64,000 nt of DNA from Bacteroidales bacterium (GCA_024401295.1 JAKSLG010000002.1:1-64000), one strand, 5' to 3'. Counted from the stretch's first letter, positions 1-9,496 are shown. Numbers and translations are program-made. The notes: a model not told the origin generated them from the sequence alone.

Positions 1-54
1 TGAGGGGGTAGTGGCTTCACGGCCGTGTGAGTTCGAGTCTCATCCTGCGCACCA
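1..54 (+). tRNA. tRNA-Leu (GAG), 5' part outside window
   Basis: The 3' part of a type II tRNA is visible: a long variable arm (GGC/GCC stem), a T arm with loop TTCGAGT, a 3' acceptor strand CCTGCGC, discriminator A and an encoded CCA at 52-54. The window begins inside the anticodon loop. Reading the first bases as T33 followed by GAG gives a leucine anticodon, and the variable arm resembles tRNA-Leu. The anticodon rests on alignment to the type II consensus because the 5' half is missing. Confidence 0.8.
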
Positions 55-75
55 AGCCGTAAGGCTTACATAGGA

Positions 76-150
76 TGGTACCGTAGCACAATTGGATAAT
101 GCCTCTGGTTACGGCCCAGAAGATTGGGGGTTCGAATCCCTCCGGTATCA
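76..150 (+). tRNA. tRNA-Arg (ACG)
   Basis: A full cloverleaf can be drawn: acceptor GGTACCG/CGGTATC with one G-U pair, anticodon stem TCTGG/CCAGA around loop TTACGGC (anticodon ACG, read by inosine at the wobble position), T loop TTCGAAT and discriminator A150. CCA is not encoded, unlike in the neighbouring tRNA-Leu. It lies 21 bp after that tRNA, so the two are probably co-transcribed. Confidence 0.95.
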
Positions 151-160
151 CGCAACAAAA

Positions 161-204
161 TGCCTGAATTCTTGCAAATCAAGAGTTTAGGCATTTTGGG
201 TTTT
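161..204 (+). terminator. intrinsic terminator after tRNA-Arg
   Basis: A 14-bp stem (161-174 with 180-193, two G-U pairs, 5-nt loop) is followed by TTTTGGGTTTT. It closes the tRNA transcription unit. Confidence 0.75.
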
Positions 205-372
205 ATGCATATCCAACATCTTTCTTCTCCATACAGAACTTCGAACAGTACTTCCAAAACCATGTTCACCCCAATCAGACGCGAACGGCACAAATTATAG
301 TACAGATCTTGCAACAAATTGAAATAATTATCGTATAATTGCCATCGATTAACAACCAAAAAGTTCAAGAAT

Positions 373-1536
373 ATGTTTGGATTTATCAAAGCATTTATAG
401 GTGCTCTCGATGGCACATTTGCAGATCAGTGGAAAGACTTCATTCTCCCTATGCCTGGCGCTCCAGCCACAGCCGGACTCATACCTGCAGTCAGCAAAGG
501 AACAAATAACGGCAGAGGTGCAAACACCAGTGCTTCAGAAGGCATTATTTCCAACGGCAGTAAGATTCTCGTGCCAGACGGATACGGACTCATCACACTT
601 CAGGACGGAGGTATTACCGGCATAATCACAGAGGCCGGCGGATACATCTTCTCAACTGATGACCCTAACGCAAAGTCTATATTTGCAGACGACGGCATTT
701 TCGGAACTATCATAAAGTCAACATGGGAACGCTTTAAGTTTGGCGGACAACCTGGCTCTCAGCAGTTGGCCGTATTCGTCAACCTCAAAGAGATACCAAA
801 CAACCGATTCGGAACACAGAGCGAAATATATTGGGACGATGCATACCTTAATGCACAGGTAGGCTGTATCACACGCGGTACATACAGCTTGAAGATTGTC
901 GATCCAATCCTCTTTGTCAAGCAGTTTGTTCCAATGAAGTACATCAACGAGGGCAATGTGTTCGATTTCGCAGACATGGACAATCCATCTGGCGAACAGC
1001 TTTTCAACGAAGTTGTAAGCAGCCTCTCGGGAGCATTCTCAAACTACACTAACGACCCAAGCAAGGGCAATCGCATCACACGTATCCAAGGCGATCAAAT
1101 AGGCTTTGCTCAAGCCCTTTCAAGCATAGTCGAGCAGTCATACCAATGGCGTTCATCACGCGGTTTGGAAATCGTAAAGGTTGCCATCCAATCAATCGAA
1201 TACGATGAGGATACAAAGGCATTGCTCAGCGATGTCAAGAAGGCCGACGCACTCTCTGGTGCAAGAGGAAACTCATTCATGCAGCAGTCTGTGGCAAGAG
1301 GTTTCCAGGCAGCCGGCGAAAATGGCGGTGCAAACGGCATGGCATTCATGGGCATGGGCGTCAACGCCGTAGGTGCAACAATGGGCGCATTCCAGCAGCC
1401 TACGCAACAGGCACAACCTCAACAGCCACAGGAAGATCCATACGAGAAGCTCAAGAAATCAAAGGAATTGCTCGACATGGGCATTCTCTCGCAGGAAGAG
1501 TTCGACAAATTAAAGGCAAAACTTTTAGGGTTGTAA
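373..1536 (+). CDS. SPFH-domain protein with C-terminal SHOCT-like tail
   Basis: 387 residues. The N-terminal part (about 55-310) resembles the SPFH/virion-core family typified by Bacillus YdjI: a short hydrophobic N-terminus, a glycine-rich strand segment (GYGLITLQDGG) and the sequence around NRFGTQSEIYWDDAYLN. A low-complexity Gln/Pro/Gly linker follows, and the last ~35 residues (DPYEKLKKSKELLDMGILSQEEFDKLKAKLL) form the short helical pair known as SHOCT. SPFH proteins assemble into membrane-associated oligomers. The next gene, 18 bp downstream, codes for a zinc-ribbon membrane protein, and such pairs recur in bacteria. The exact function is unknown. Confidence 0.85.
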   Translation: MFGFIKAFIGALDGTFADQWKDFILPMPGAPATAGLIPAVSKGTNNGRGANTSASEGIISNGSKILVPDGYGLITLQDGGITGIITEAGGYIFSTDDPNAKSIFADDGIFGTIIKSTWERFKFGGQPGSQQLAVFVNLKEIPNNRFGTQSEIYWDDAYLNAQVGCITRGTYSLKIVDPILFVKQFVPMKYINEGNVFDFADMDNPSGEQLFNEVVSSLSGAFSNYTNDPSKGNRITRIQGDQIGFAQALSSIVEQSYQWRSSRGLEIVKVAIQSIEYDEDTKALLSDVKKADALSGARGNSFMQQSVARGFQAAGENGGANGMAFMGMGVNAVGATMGAFQQPTQQAQPQQPQEDPYEKLKKSKELLDMGILSQEEFDKLKAKLLGL

Positions 1537-1554
1537 CTCTGAACACGGAAGCTA

Positions 1555-2916
1555 ATGGAAGACAATAACGACATTGGCACACAGACAAGGTGTCCCAAAT
1601 GTGGTGCTACTGACATCTCCCAAAACAGCAAAACAGGAAAACTCCGATGCAACTATTGCAGGCACGAGTTCGACCCTGTTGTGTCCGACAAGATTGTCGA
1701 AGACGCATCTGTTTTAGACGGGGAGACTGTCAGCAGTGGTGCTGCTGATATTGACAATTCTCAACCAACATCAATTACCATAAAATGTAAAAGTTGTGGC
1801 GCTGAGGTCGTTGTTGATACCAGCCAGACCACGTCTGCACGTTGCCACTGGTGTCGCAACCATCTTTCTATCGACAATCAGATACCTAACGGAGCAGTTC
1901 CTGATATGATTCTTCCTTTCAAAATTGCAAAGGAAGAGGCTAAATCAGCAATCAACAATTTCGTATCAGCACGCCGTTTCTTTGCCCATCCTCAGTTCAA
2001 AAAAGAGTTTTCTACAGACAACATCATGGGTGTATTTTTCCCATACATGATTGTTGATGCCAACATGAAAGCTCAAATGGAAGGAGAAGGCGAAGTTGAG
2101 ACCAGAAGCTACTGGATTGGTGACAAAAACAATCGTAAACACTATTACGATGCGGACGTTTATGATGTGGCAAGAAAATTCGATCTTGCCGTAACCGGAC
2201 TCACGGTTGAGTCATCAAGAGAGAGACTCAACAGGCATTCTTCCAGCCAAACGAACAACATCATAAATTCTATAATGCCCTTTGACACAGAAAATTGTGT
2301 AAAATACGATTCCAATTATCTCAGAGGATATACGTCAGAAAAAAGAGATCTCAACGTCGATGAGTTGAAGCCTAAAGTGACAACACAACTTGAAGACATA
2401 GCCAGACACGCCGCCATCCCTTCACTTGGCCACTATGACAGAGGCGTCAAATGGTTCAGCGAGCAATACACGACGACGGGCATCAACTGGAATGCGGCAT
2501 ATCTGCCTGTATGGCTCTATAGCTACATGGACACAAACAAAACCAAACATTTTGTTGCCGTCAACGCGAGAACCAAAGAGACAATGGGCAGCATTCCAAT
2601 TAACAAGTTCAAGCTATTCCTCGCATCTGTTGGCGTAGAATTTCTTGCGATAGTCCTCATGGTTATGCTTCTGCCATTTTTTGCAGGAGATGACGATTCC
2701 GCATTCATTCCTTGCATCTTGTTGGCTGCAGGCCCCGTGTATGCCTGGTACATATACTCAAGATACAGGAATAAGAGTGCCCGTCATTTTCACGAAAGCG
2801 AAACAACTTCAGCACAATCAAACGAGGAGCAGTACGATTGTTTAAGAGGTTCAAGAACAAGGCTGACAGCTTCGAGAATAAGCGGCGAGAATTACAAGGC
2901 AGTCAATGCAGAATAA
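1555..2916 (+). CDS. zinc-ribbon membrane protein
   Basis: 453 residues. Two zinc ribbons lie at the N-terminus: C13-x2-C16 with C32-x2-C35, and a second CKSC...CHWC pair around residues 82-102. A soluble middle domain of ~250 residues follows, then two hydrophobic segments (about 360-385 and 393-412) and a polar tail. This looks like a membrane-anchored TFIIB-type zinc-ribbon protein. It lies 18 bp after the SPFH gene and is probably co-transcribed with it, which suggests a shared membrane assembly. No enzymatic motif was seen. Confidence 0.75.
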   Translation: MEDNNDIGTQTRCPKCGATDISQNSKTGKLRCNYCRHEFDPVVSDKIVEDASVLDGETVSSGAADIDNSQPTSITIKCKSCGAEVVVDTSQTTSARCHWCRNHLSIDNQIPNGAVPDMILPFKIAKEEAKSAINNFVSARRFFAHPQFKKEFSTDNIMGVFFPYMIVDANMKAQMEGEGEVETRSYWIGDKNNRKHYYDADVYDVARKFDLAVTGLTVESSRERLNRHSSSQTNNIINSIMPFDTENCVKYDSNYLRGYTSEKRDLNVDELKPKVTTQLEDIARHAAIPSLGHYDRGVKWFSEQYTTTGINWNAAYLPVWLYSYMDTNKTKHFVAVNARTKETMGSIPINKFKLFLASVGVEFLAIVLMVMLLPFFAGDDDSAFIPCILLAAGPVYAWYIYSRYRNKSARHFHESETTSAQSNEEQYDCLRGSRTRLTASRISGENYKAVNAE

Positions 2917-3148
2917 GGGCAAGAGCGCGAATAACCCACAATCCGATTCAACACTCCCCCTATAACAAACGGGCATTGTGCAAATAACGCATGTACAAAT
3001 CTGTCAACATCCCCCAAAAACACAAGAAAAGAGTAAATTTCAGCATTTCTACCCTACACAACAGCCATAAAATTACTATAATAAAGAAAAAAGTGCATTT
3101 TTACTAAAAATACATCTGCAAAAAGTCGTTTTTGATTAAAATTTGTAA

Positions 3149-3156
3149 TAATTTTG
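3149..3156 (+). promoter_or_regulatory. -7 box for asnA
   Basis: TAATTTTG fits the Bacteroidota -7 consensus TAnnTTTG and lies 30 bp before the asnA start. No TTTG is present at the usual 19-21 bp spacing, so the call rests on the -7 box alone. The rest of the 270-bp gap is AT-rich without other visible signals. Confidence 0.45.
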
Positions 3157-3186
3157 CGCTGATTTAGGAAGAAAAACATACAAGTA

Positions 3187-4224
3187 ATGGGAAAAGTATA
3201 TATTCCAAAAGATTACAAACCGATTCTTGATCTACGCCAAACAGAACTGGGTATTCAATATATCAAGGATTTCTTTCAGCAGAATCTTTCTGCAGAACTC
3301 CGTCTGCGACGCGTGACAGCACCACTTTTCGTACTCAAAGGAACCGGACTTAACGACGACTTGAACGGCATTGAGCGTGCTGTAACATTCCCTATAAAGG
3401 ACCTTTCAGATCAGAAGGCAGAGGTTGTTCACTCGCTTGCCAAGTGGAAGCGTATGATTCTTGCCGACTATGCAATCGAAGAGGGTTACGGCATCTACAC
3501 AGATATGAACGCAATCCGTTCTGACGAAGAACTCGACAATATCCACTCGCTTTACGTTGACCAATGGGATTGGGAAATGACAATTGGTGCAAAAGACCGC
3601 ACTATTGACTTCCTCAAGAGCGTTGTTCGCCGTATTTTCGGAGCAATCAAACGCACTGAGTATTTTGTCTACGAGAGATATCCACAGCTGACTCCTCAGC
3701 TTCCTGATGACATTTTCTTCATCAGCGCAGAGGAACTCTTGAAGCTCTACCCTAACATGACCACTAAAGAACGTGAGGATGAAATCACAAAGAAATATGG
3801 TGCCGTTTTCATCATGGGTATTGGTGGAGATTTGAGCAATGGAGAACCACACGATGGTCGCGCACCAGACTACGATGACTGGTCGACAAAGAACTCGGAA
3901 GGCTTCAGCGGCTTGAATGGCGATATCATGATCTGGAATCCGGTTCTCGGTCATGCGTTCGAGATTTCGTCAATGGGTATCCGTGTTGACAAGGAAGCAT
4001 TGTTGCGACAGCTCGAGATACGCAATCTTATGGAGCGCAAAGAACTCTATTTCCACAAGCGTCTGCTTGATGGTTCGCTGCCTCTCTCTATTGGCGGTGG
4101 CATCGGACAGAGCCGTCTTTGCATGTTCTGTCTTCGCAAGGCTCACATCGGCGAAATACAGGCTTCTATCTGGCCAGACGATATGCGACAGACATGTAGC
4201 AAGAACAATATCCCGCTTATCTAA
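3187..4224 (+). CDS. asnA: aspartate-ammonia ligase (asparagine synthetase A)
   Basis: 345 residues, the usual length for AsnA. The whole sequence follows the family: YIPKDYKPILDLRQTE at the start, RLRRVTAPLF, the central AVTFPIKD, WDWEMTIGAKDRT, and the C-terminal SIGGGIGQSRLCMFCLRKAHIGE that forms the class II aaRS-like ATP site. It makes asparagine from aspartate, ammonia and ATP in the cytoplasm. It is a single-gene unit, with a -7 box upstream and a strong terminator downstream. Confidence 0.97.
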   Translation: MGKVYIPKDYKPILDLRQTELGIQYIKDFFQQNLSAELRLRRVTAPLFVLKGTGLNDDLNGIERAVTFPIKDLSDQKAEVVHSLAKWKRMILADYAIEEGYGIYTDMNAIRSDEELDNIHSLYVDQWDWEMTIGAKDRTIDFLKSVVRRIFGAIKRTEYFVYERYPQLTPQLPDDIFFISAEELLKLYPNMTTKEREDEITKKYGAVFIMGIGGDLSNGEPHDGRAPDYDDWSTKNSEGFSGLNGDIMIWNPVLGHAFEISSMGIRVDKEALLRQLEIRNLMERKELYFHKRLLDGSLPLSIGGGIGQSRLCMFCLRKAHIGEIQASIWPDDMRQTCSKNNIPLI

Positions 4225-4248
4225 AGAGCATTTTTATAACGAAACAAG

Positions 4249-4290
4249 AATCCACCGACATTCTAATGAATTTCGGTGGATTTTTTATTT
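4249..4290 (+). terminator. intrinsic terminator after asnA
   Basis: A perfect 10-bp stem AATCCACCGA/TCGGTGGATT (4249-4258 with 4273-4282) runs into a T tract. Confidence 0.9.
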
Positions 4291-4309
4291 ATAGTGATGA
4301 TTGAACCAC

Positions 4310-4834
4310 TCAGAATTTTTCGTCGTGGACCTGCTCCCAAGGCAGACGTTCATCAGAATATGTGGAACGTTCCTGCCCCTTATGACCAATGCCAATGAGA
4401 CATTCAACAACACAATCAGCAGGTGCGTTCACGATTTTGCAGACGATATCAGATGCCTTGCGTCCATCCTCAAAGCCACGCTCCCTGATTTGCGTCCAAC
4501 ATGAGCCCAAGCCAAGAGATTCGGCCTGAAGCTGAATGAATGTTGCAGCAATAGAAGCATCCTCAATCCACACATCAGTTTTCGATGTGTTTGCAAGAAC
4601 TGCAACGACGAGCTTTGCGCCTTCAAGGAACTGTGCACCAGCATCCTTGCACTCAGAAAGGCTCTTTATGACCTCTGCATTCGTGATGAATACGAATTCC
4701 CAAGACTTGCAGTTCTTTGACGTTGGAGCGCACAAAGCGGCACGCTTTAGTTCCTTTATCTCTTCGGCTGAAATCGCTTCTTCTGTAAATTTACGGATAC
4801 TGCGACGACGATACATAAGTTCGGTTAGACTCAT
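4310..4834 (-). CDS. nitroreductase family protein
   Basis: 174 residues. The FMN-binding N-terminus RRRSIRKFTEEAIS, the APTSKNCKSWEFVFI segment and the GLGSCW motif mark the NfsA/FRP-type nitroreductase fold. These homodimeric flavoenzymes use NAD(P)H to reduce nitro compounds, quinones or other electrophiles; the substrate cannot be read from sequence. It begins 14 bp after the DedA gene on the same strand, so it is probably the last gene of the nrdD-nrdG-dedA run. Confidence 0.9.
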   Translation of the reverse strand: MSLTELMYRRRSIRKFTEEAISAEEIKELKRAALCAPTSKNCKSWEFVFITNAEVIKSLSECKDAGAQFLEGAKLVVAVLANTSKTDVWIEDASIAATFIQLQAESLGLGSCWTQIRERGFEDGRKASDIVCKIVNAPADCVVECLIGIGHKGQERSTYSDERLPWEQVHDEKF

Positions 4835-4848
4835 ATCTTATTGTTTTT

Positions 4849-5487
4849 TCAATTATTATTCTTTCTTTTCGCACTAAAGAACTTATAGGCCAAAAATAAG
4901 ATTACAATACCTATAAGCGTAAAACAAACGATCTTAAATTCAGTGCTATATTCTTCAATCTTGGCCATCATCTGATCCTCCGGATAGACAGAGCTCATAT
5001 AGTATCCTGCGAAAGCCAAAACCGCATTCCAGATGCCGGCGCCAAGCGTCGTATAGAGAAGGAACTTCCCCAAATGCATTTTGGCAAGACCTGCCGGAAT
5101 TGAGATGAGCTGACGCACAGCTGGAATCAGACGGCCGACAAATGTCGAAACAGCACCATGGCGTGTAAAATACTCTTCTGCATTGCGAACCTTGGCCTCG
5201 TCGAGGAGACACATATGGCCGATTCTGCTATTTGCAAACTTGTAGATAATCGGACGGCCGACAAAATACGATATGACATAGTTGATCAACGAGCCCAAAT
5301 TTGCACCAATTGTGCCGGCAAGAATGAGCATCGCAACATCGCCAAGATCCTGACAACGATAGGCTGCTGGCGGAATGACAATTTCCGAAGGAAACGGAAT
5401 AAAAGAACTTTCGATAGTCATGAGAAGCATGACTGTCCAGTTGTTCAGGTGATCAAGGCACCACTGTACAAATTCAACAGATTCCAT
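4849..5487 (-). CDS. DedA family membrane protein
   Basis: 212 residues. Family landmarks are present: ESSFIPFPSEIVIPPAAY near the N-terminus, GANLGSLINYVISYFVGR, and the F-[x]-GRLIPAVRQLISIPAG motif that forms the re-entrant loop, followed by two further transmembrane segments and a basic tail. DedA proteins belong to the VTT/LeuT-like superfamily and are linked to lipid-carrier or phospholipid flipping and proton-motive-force homeostasis. The specific substrate here is unknown. Confidence 0.92.
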   Translation of the reverse strand: MESVEFVQWCLDHLNNWTVMLLMTIESSFIPFPSEIVIPPAAYRCQDLGDVAMLILAGTIGANLGSLINYVISYFVGRPIIYKFANSRIGHMCLLDEAKVRNAEEYFTRHGAVSTFVGRLIPAVRQLISIPAGLAKMHLGKFLLYTTLGAGIWNAVLAFAGYYMSSVYPEDQMMAKIEEYSTEFKIVCFTLIGIVILFLAYKFFSAKRKNNN

Positions 5488-5525
5488 TTAAAAGTTATTA
5501 TTGCCAGAATTAAATTTCTTCACTA

Positions 5526-6035
5526 TCAGAATGGGTAAGGATTGTAGTTATATTCAATCGGCTTCAGCGCCTTGAGTGACTTGCGAGCATCGAGAATACG
5601 CTGATTGCGGCTGCCACGGAAGAGCAGGTCTTCGTCTTTCTGCTCGATGACGAACCGGCCATCAACAATGACATCCACCTCCGCCATGAGGCTCTTTTTG
5701 GCTTCATCATTGAGTATCTCTTCAAATGTATAGCCTGTATAGCACCATATATTCTTGCCCAGTTCTGCATGGATTCGCTTGGCAAGAGCAGCAAAGGCAT
5801 TCGCCTGAAGCATAGGATCGCCGCCACTAAATGTCACACCACTCGCATCATCCTTGCGTATGGCAGCCATAATATCCTCAATATCTGTACGAATGCCATT
5901 TTCGATGGCCCACGATTGAGGGTTATGACAACCATGACACTGATTGACACAACCAGCGCAATATATTGACGTACGCAATCCCGGTCCATCGACCGAAGTG
6001 CTTTCGACTATCCGAAGAATTGATATTTTTGGCAT
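5526..6035 (-). CDS. nrdG: anaerobic ribonucleotide reductase activating protein
   Basis: 169 residues from the ATG at 6035. A longer frame to 6074 exists, but its first 13 residues run into the stem-loop behind nrdD and do not resemble NrdG. The radical-SAM cysteines are in CVNQCHGC (C-x3-C-x2-C), followed by the GGDP motif (TFSGGDPMLQ) that binds the SAM amino group. It loads the glycyl radical onto NrdD, the next gene upstream on the same strand. Confidence 0.95.
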   Translation of the reverse strand: MPKISILRIVESTSVDGPGLRTSIYCAGCVNQCHGCHNPQSWAIENGIRTDIEDIMAAIRKDDASGVTFSGGDPMLQANAFAALAKRIHAELGKNIWCYTGYTFEEILNDEAKKSLMAEVDVIVDGRFVIEQKDEDLLFRGSRNQRILDARKSLKALKPIEYNYNPYPF

Positions 6036-6051
6036 GTCATTAGTTAATGAA

Positions 6052-6081
6052 AGAGACGCCGCATGTGACTGCAACGTCTCT
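6052..6081 (-). terminator. stem-loop between nrdD and nrdG
   Basis: A perfect 7-bp inverted repeat AGAGACG/CGTCTCT with a 16-nt loop lies between the nrdD stop and the nrdG start. Only a short TTTC follows on the minus strand, so it may be a partial terminator or RNA-processing site that lowers nrdG relative to nrdD. The same AGAGACG/CGTCTCT arms recur behind the gene at 12472-12747. Confidence 0.45.
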
Positions 6082-6112
6082 CGTTTCTATATCATACTTT
6101 GCTTAATATTGC

Positions 6113-8320
6113 TTAGTCATGTGTTACACGATCACGCAACTCTGCAAGTTTTGCACTATTCCAACGATCCGTTGTACCAACGAGATAACCTGTGATACGC
6201 TGCAACTTATCGATGTTGTGGCTGCCACACTTTGGACAAGAATCGATGTTGGCATCGGCATTCTCGTAACCACAATCCATACAACGATTTCTGTTGTGGT
6301 TGACAGAACCATATCCGAGGTTATACTTGTCGATGAGATCAACGAAGTTCATGACAGCATCCGGATTGTGAGTTGCATCGCCGTCGATCTCGATGTAGAA
6401 GATATGACCACCACCGGTAAGCTTGTGATAAGGTGCCTCAATCTGAGCCTTGTGGCTTGCAGAACACTTGTAGTAAACAGGAACGTGGTTAGAGTTTGTA
6501 TAGTACTCGCGGTCTGTAATGCCTGGCAATGAGCCGAAACTCTTGCGGTCCTTCTTTGTAAACTTGCCCGAAAGACCTTCTGCTGGTGTTGCAAGCAAGC
6601 TGTAGTTATGACCATATTTCTCGCAGTAAGTGACGATACGGTCACGCATGTGTGTGATAATCTCAACACCAAGCTTCTGAGCCTCTTCACTCTCGCCATG
6701 ATGTTTGCCGATGAGAGCGACAAGACATTCTGCAAGACCGATGAAGCCAATACCAAGCGTTCCCTGGTTAATTACACTTTCGATAGTATCATCCGGCTTG
6801 AGCTGCTCAGAGCCAATCCAAAGTGCAGACATAAGCAGAGGGAACTGCTTTGCCTTTGCAGTCTTCTGGAAATTGAAACGCTCGTTGAGCTGCTTTGCCG
6901 AGATATCCATGATCTCGTCGAGTCGCTGCATGAAGTGCTTGATACGTTCATCCTGATCGACATAACCCATGCTCTCGATTGCGATACGGACAATATTGAT
7001 TGTCGTGAACGAGAGGTTGCCACGACCGATAGAAGTCTTCTTGCCAAATCTGTTCTCGAAGACACGAGTACGGCAACCCATTGTTGCAACCTCGTTGATA
7101 TAGCGTTTTGGATCGTCTATGCGCCAGTCTTCGTGCTGGTTGAATGTTGCATCAAGGTTCAAGAAGTTAGGGAAGAAGCGACGAGCAGAGACCTTGCAAG
7201 CCAAAACATAAAGGTCATAGTTGCGGTCTGTTGGCAAATAGCTTACGCCACGCTTTTTCTTCCATATCTGGATAGGGAAAATGGCAGTCGAATGATTACC
7301 AACACCCTCATACGTACTCTTAAGGATCTCGCGAATGATGCATCGACCTTCAGCCGACGTGTCTGTACCGTAGTTGATTGAGCTAAACACAACCTGATTA
7401 CCACCACGAGAGTGGATAGTGTTCATATTGTGGATAAAAGCCTCCATTGACTGATGAACACGCGCAACAGTCTTGTTGATAGCATGCTGCTTGATACGTG
7501 CATCGCCAGACAAGCCATCGAGCTCCATTGAGATATAGTCCTCGATTTCGACATCATAGAGATGACTGAAATCCTGACTATTGAGCTGTTCGATGTTTTT
7601 AATTTCTTCAATATAGCTCTTGCGGACGAAAGGAGCCAAGTAAAAGTCAAAAGCCGGAATTGCCTGTCCACCATGCATTTCGTTCTGCGCAGTTTCCATC
7701 GAGATACAGCCCAAGATGCTTGCTGTCTCGATACGCTTGGCAGGGCGGGACTCACCGTGTCCGGCGAAAAAGCCATGTTCGAGGATCTTATCCAAAGGAT
7801 GCTGAACGCAAGTCAAACTCTTTGTAGGATAATAATCCTTGTCATGAATGTGAATATAATTCTGATCGACAGCATTACGTACATCTTCGGAGAGGAGGAA
7901 GTCATCAACGAAAGGCTTTGTCGTTTCAGAAGAGAACTTCATCATCATGCCTGCAGGTGTATCTGCATTCATGTTGGCATTCTCTCGAGTAACGTCATTG
8001 CTCTTAGCTTCGATGATTTCGAGGAAGATGTCGCGAGTCTTAGCCTTACGTGCGATGTTGCGCTGGTTTCGATATGCGATATAACGCTGTGCGACCTCCT
8101 TACGAGGGCTGCGCATGAGCTCCATCTCGACACAGTCCTGAATAGACTCGACAGTCATTCGCTCCTTGCCGGAAATCTCAATTTTATCTGCAATTTTTCC
8201 GATGAGGCTATCATCTTCGCCTTTTTCGGTATGAAGCATTGCACGCCTTATAGCAGCGCATATCTTCTCTTTGTTGAAACCGACAACTCGTCCGTCTCGC
8301 TTAATGACTGTCTGTATCAT
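6113..8320 (-). CDS. nrdD: anaerobic ribonucleoside-triphosphate reductase
   Basis: 735 residues from the ATG at 8320, where the ATP-cone domain starts directly (MIQTVIKRDGRVVGFNKEKI); an upstream in-frame ATG would add 31 basic, unrelated residues. The order is ATP cone (about 1-95), glycyl-radical barrel, C-terminal zinc site (CMDCGY and CPKCGS) and the radical loop RITGYLVGTTDRWN. It reduces ribonucleotides to deoxyribonucleotides under anoxia and is activated by NrdG. Two AT-rich palindromes lie upstream. Confidence 0.97.
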   Translation of the reverse strand: MIQTVIKRDGRVVGFNKEKICAAIRRAMLHTEKGEDDSLIGKIADKIEISGKERMTVESIQDCVEMELMRSPRKEVAQRYIAYRNQRNIARKAKTRDIFLEIIEAKSNDVTRENANMNADTPAGMMMKFSSETTKPFVDDFLLSEDVRNAVDQNYIHIHDKDYYPTKSLTCVQHPLDKILEHGFFAGHGESRPAKRIETASILGCISMETAQNEMHGGQAIPAFDFYLAPFVRKSYIEEIKNIEQLNSQDFSHLYDVEIEDYISMELDGLSGDARIKQHAINKTVARVHQSMEAFIHNMNTIHSRGGNQVVFSSINYGTDTSAEGRCIIREILKSTYEGVGNHSTAIFPIQIWKKKRGVSYLPTDRNYDLYVLACKVSARRFFPNFLNLDATFNQHEDWRIDDPKRYINEVATMGCRTRVFENRFGKKTSIGRGNLSFTTINIVRIAIESMGYVDQDERIKHFMQRLDEIMDISAKQLNERFNFQKTAKAKQFPLLMSALWIGSEQLKPDDTIESVINQGTLGIGFIGLAECLVALIGKHHGESEEAQKLGVEIITHMRDRIVTYCEKYGHNYSLLATPAEGLSGKFTKKDRKSFGSLPGITDREYYTNSNHVPVYYKCSASHKAQIEAPYHKLTGGGHIFYIEIDGDATHNPDAVMNFVDLIDKYNLGYGSVNHNRNRCMDCGYENADANIDSCPKCGSHNIDKLQRITGYLVGTTDRWNSAKLAELRDRVTHD

Positions 8321-8417
8321 CTTTGGCTTTTTCCTTTTAATATTGTTTTGAAACTTCTGCGAAAGTAGTGCTTTTTTTGAAGATGAAAAAGTCCTTTTCC
8401 TGCCTCTACACACCCCC

Positions 8418-8505
8418 TATTTGCCAAATACGTTGATACACAAAGCAACTAACAAGTTATGAACATTGGTAAATTTTTTTTCAATTTTTTTTGCAAAATA
8501 TTTTG
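8418..8505 (-). promoter_or_regulatory. two AT-rich palindromes upstream of nrdD
   Basis: Two perfect inverted repeats occupy the gap upstream of nrdD: TATTTG-C-CAAATA at 8418-8430 and CAAAATATTTTG at 8494-8505. They could be operator sites. They do not match the paired NrdR boxes closely enough to name the regulator. Confidence 0.3.
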
Positions 8506-8569
8506 GTTTTTTCACACCCTAGAATCTATGCGGTCTTTAACATTTCGGGTGCTTTTCGGAACGATTCAA

Positions 8570-9496
8570 TCACGCCATCACGACGGCATGCTGCTGTTCA
8601 AAACTTAATTGACCATTGTTGAAAACTATGTCAATTCTGCCAACATTGATTCCTGCATAGCCTACTTGATTGATTAGGACGGGCTTACCATCGATGTTGT
8701 TGACAAAAACCGGTTCCGGAAGAAATGTGTGTGTATGTCCACCGAGAATCATGTCGATTCCACGGGTTTTCGAAGCCACCTGCTTATCGTCCGGCAAAGC
8801 TTCCATCTCAAAGCCAAGGTGCGAGAGAGCAATGACTACGTCGCAACCCAATGAACGCAGCCTATCTGCAGTTTCCTGCGCACTTGCAACAGGGTCTGTA
8901 TAGCGGGTTCCCTCAAGGTTGTTCTCGGTGATGAGTCCGTTGACATTGACGCCAAGACCTAAGACACCTATCTTATGCCCGCATCGTTCAAAGATGCAAT
9001 ATGGCTTGACGAGATCACGAGCTCGCTGTGTCCCGAATCTGTAGTTTGAATTGACAAATGCGAAATTTGCCTCCTCCATACGTTCACAGAGGACTGAAAG
9101 GCCGTTGTCAAATTCATGGTTTCCAATGGTGACAGCATCGATGTGCATCCTGTTCATAAGCATGATCTCGAGCTGACCTTTATAGAAGTTGAAATATGGC
9201 GTTCCCTGGAACATGTCGCCACATTCAAAGACGAGCGTTTCATTGCCTTCCGCGCGGACCTTTTCTATGTATGCCTGTCTGCGCGCATAACCACCAAGGT
9301 TGGCATAATGCGGATCATCTGCAGGGAAAGGATCGATGTGGCTGTGGACATCGTTGGTATGCAGAATGGTCAGACGTTGTGATTCGCCGACGACCTCATC
9401 GACAGAACGTGCAGCAGCCTCGGCCTTGTCGAGTCCTGTCAATGTCACACACAGTGCACCGAATTGCTTCAGAAATGTTCGTCTATCCATCTTCAT
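8570..9496 (-). CDS. secreted metallophosphatase, catalytic half of 5'-nucleotidase
   Basis: 308 residues. The N-terminus MDRRTFLKQFGALCV looks like a Tat-type signal. The calcineurin-like metal motifs of UshA/5'-nucleotidases follow in order: HTNDVHSH, GDMFQG, GNHEFDNG, SHLGFE and GGHTHT. The protein ends after this domain. The substrate-binding C-terminal domain of the family is encoded by the gene just upstream (4-bp overlap, ATGA type), so the two products probably act together on extracytoplasmic nucleotides. The order is reversed relative to a fused enzyme, which argues against a simple nonsense mutation. Confidence 0.9.
   Translation of the reverse strand: MKMDRRTFLKQFGALCVTLTGLDKAEAAARSVDEVVGESQRLTILHTNDVHSHIDPFPADDPHYANLGGYARRQAYIEKVRAEGNETLVFECGDMFQGTPYFNFYKGQLEIMLMNRMHIDAVTIGNHEFDNGLSVLCERMEEANFAFVNSNYRFGTQRARDLVKPYCIFERCGHKIGVLGLGVNVNGLITENNLEGTRYTDPVASAQETADRLRSLGCDVVIALSHLGFEMEALPDDKQVASKTRGIDMILGGHTHTFLPEPVFVNNIDGKPVLINQVGYAGINVGRIDIVFNNGQLSFEQQHAVVMA

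Noticed and set aside
66..416. 116-codon minus-strand frame
   Set aside because: It runs antisense through tRNA-Arg and its terminator; the Pro/Arg-rich end is simply the complement of the tRNA.
6608..8368. Long plus-strand frames opposite nrdD
   Set aside because: Codon-bias shadows of nrdD; no recognisable domains.
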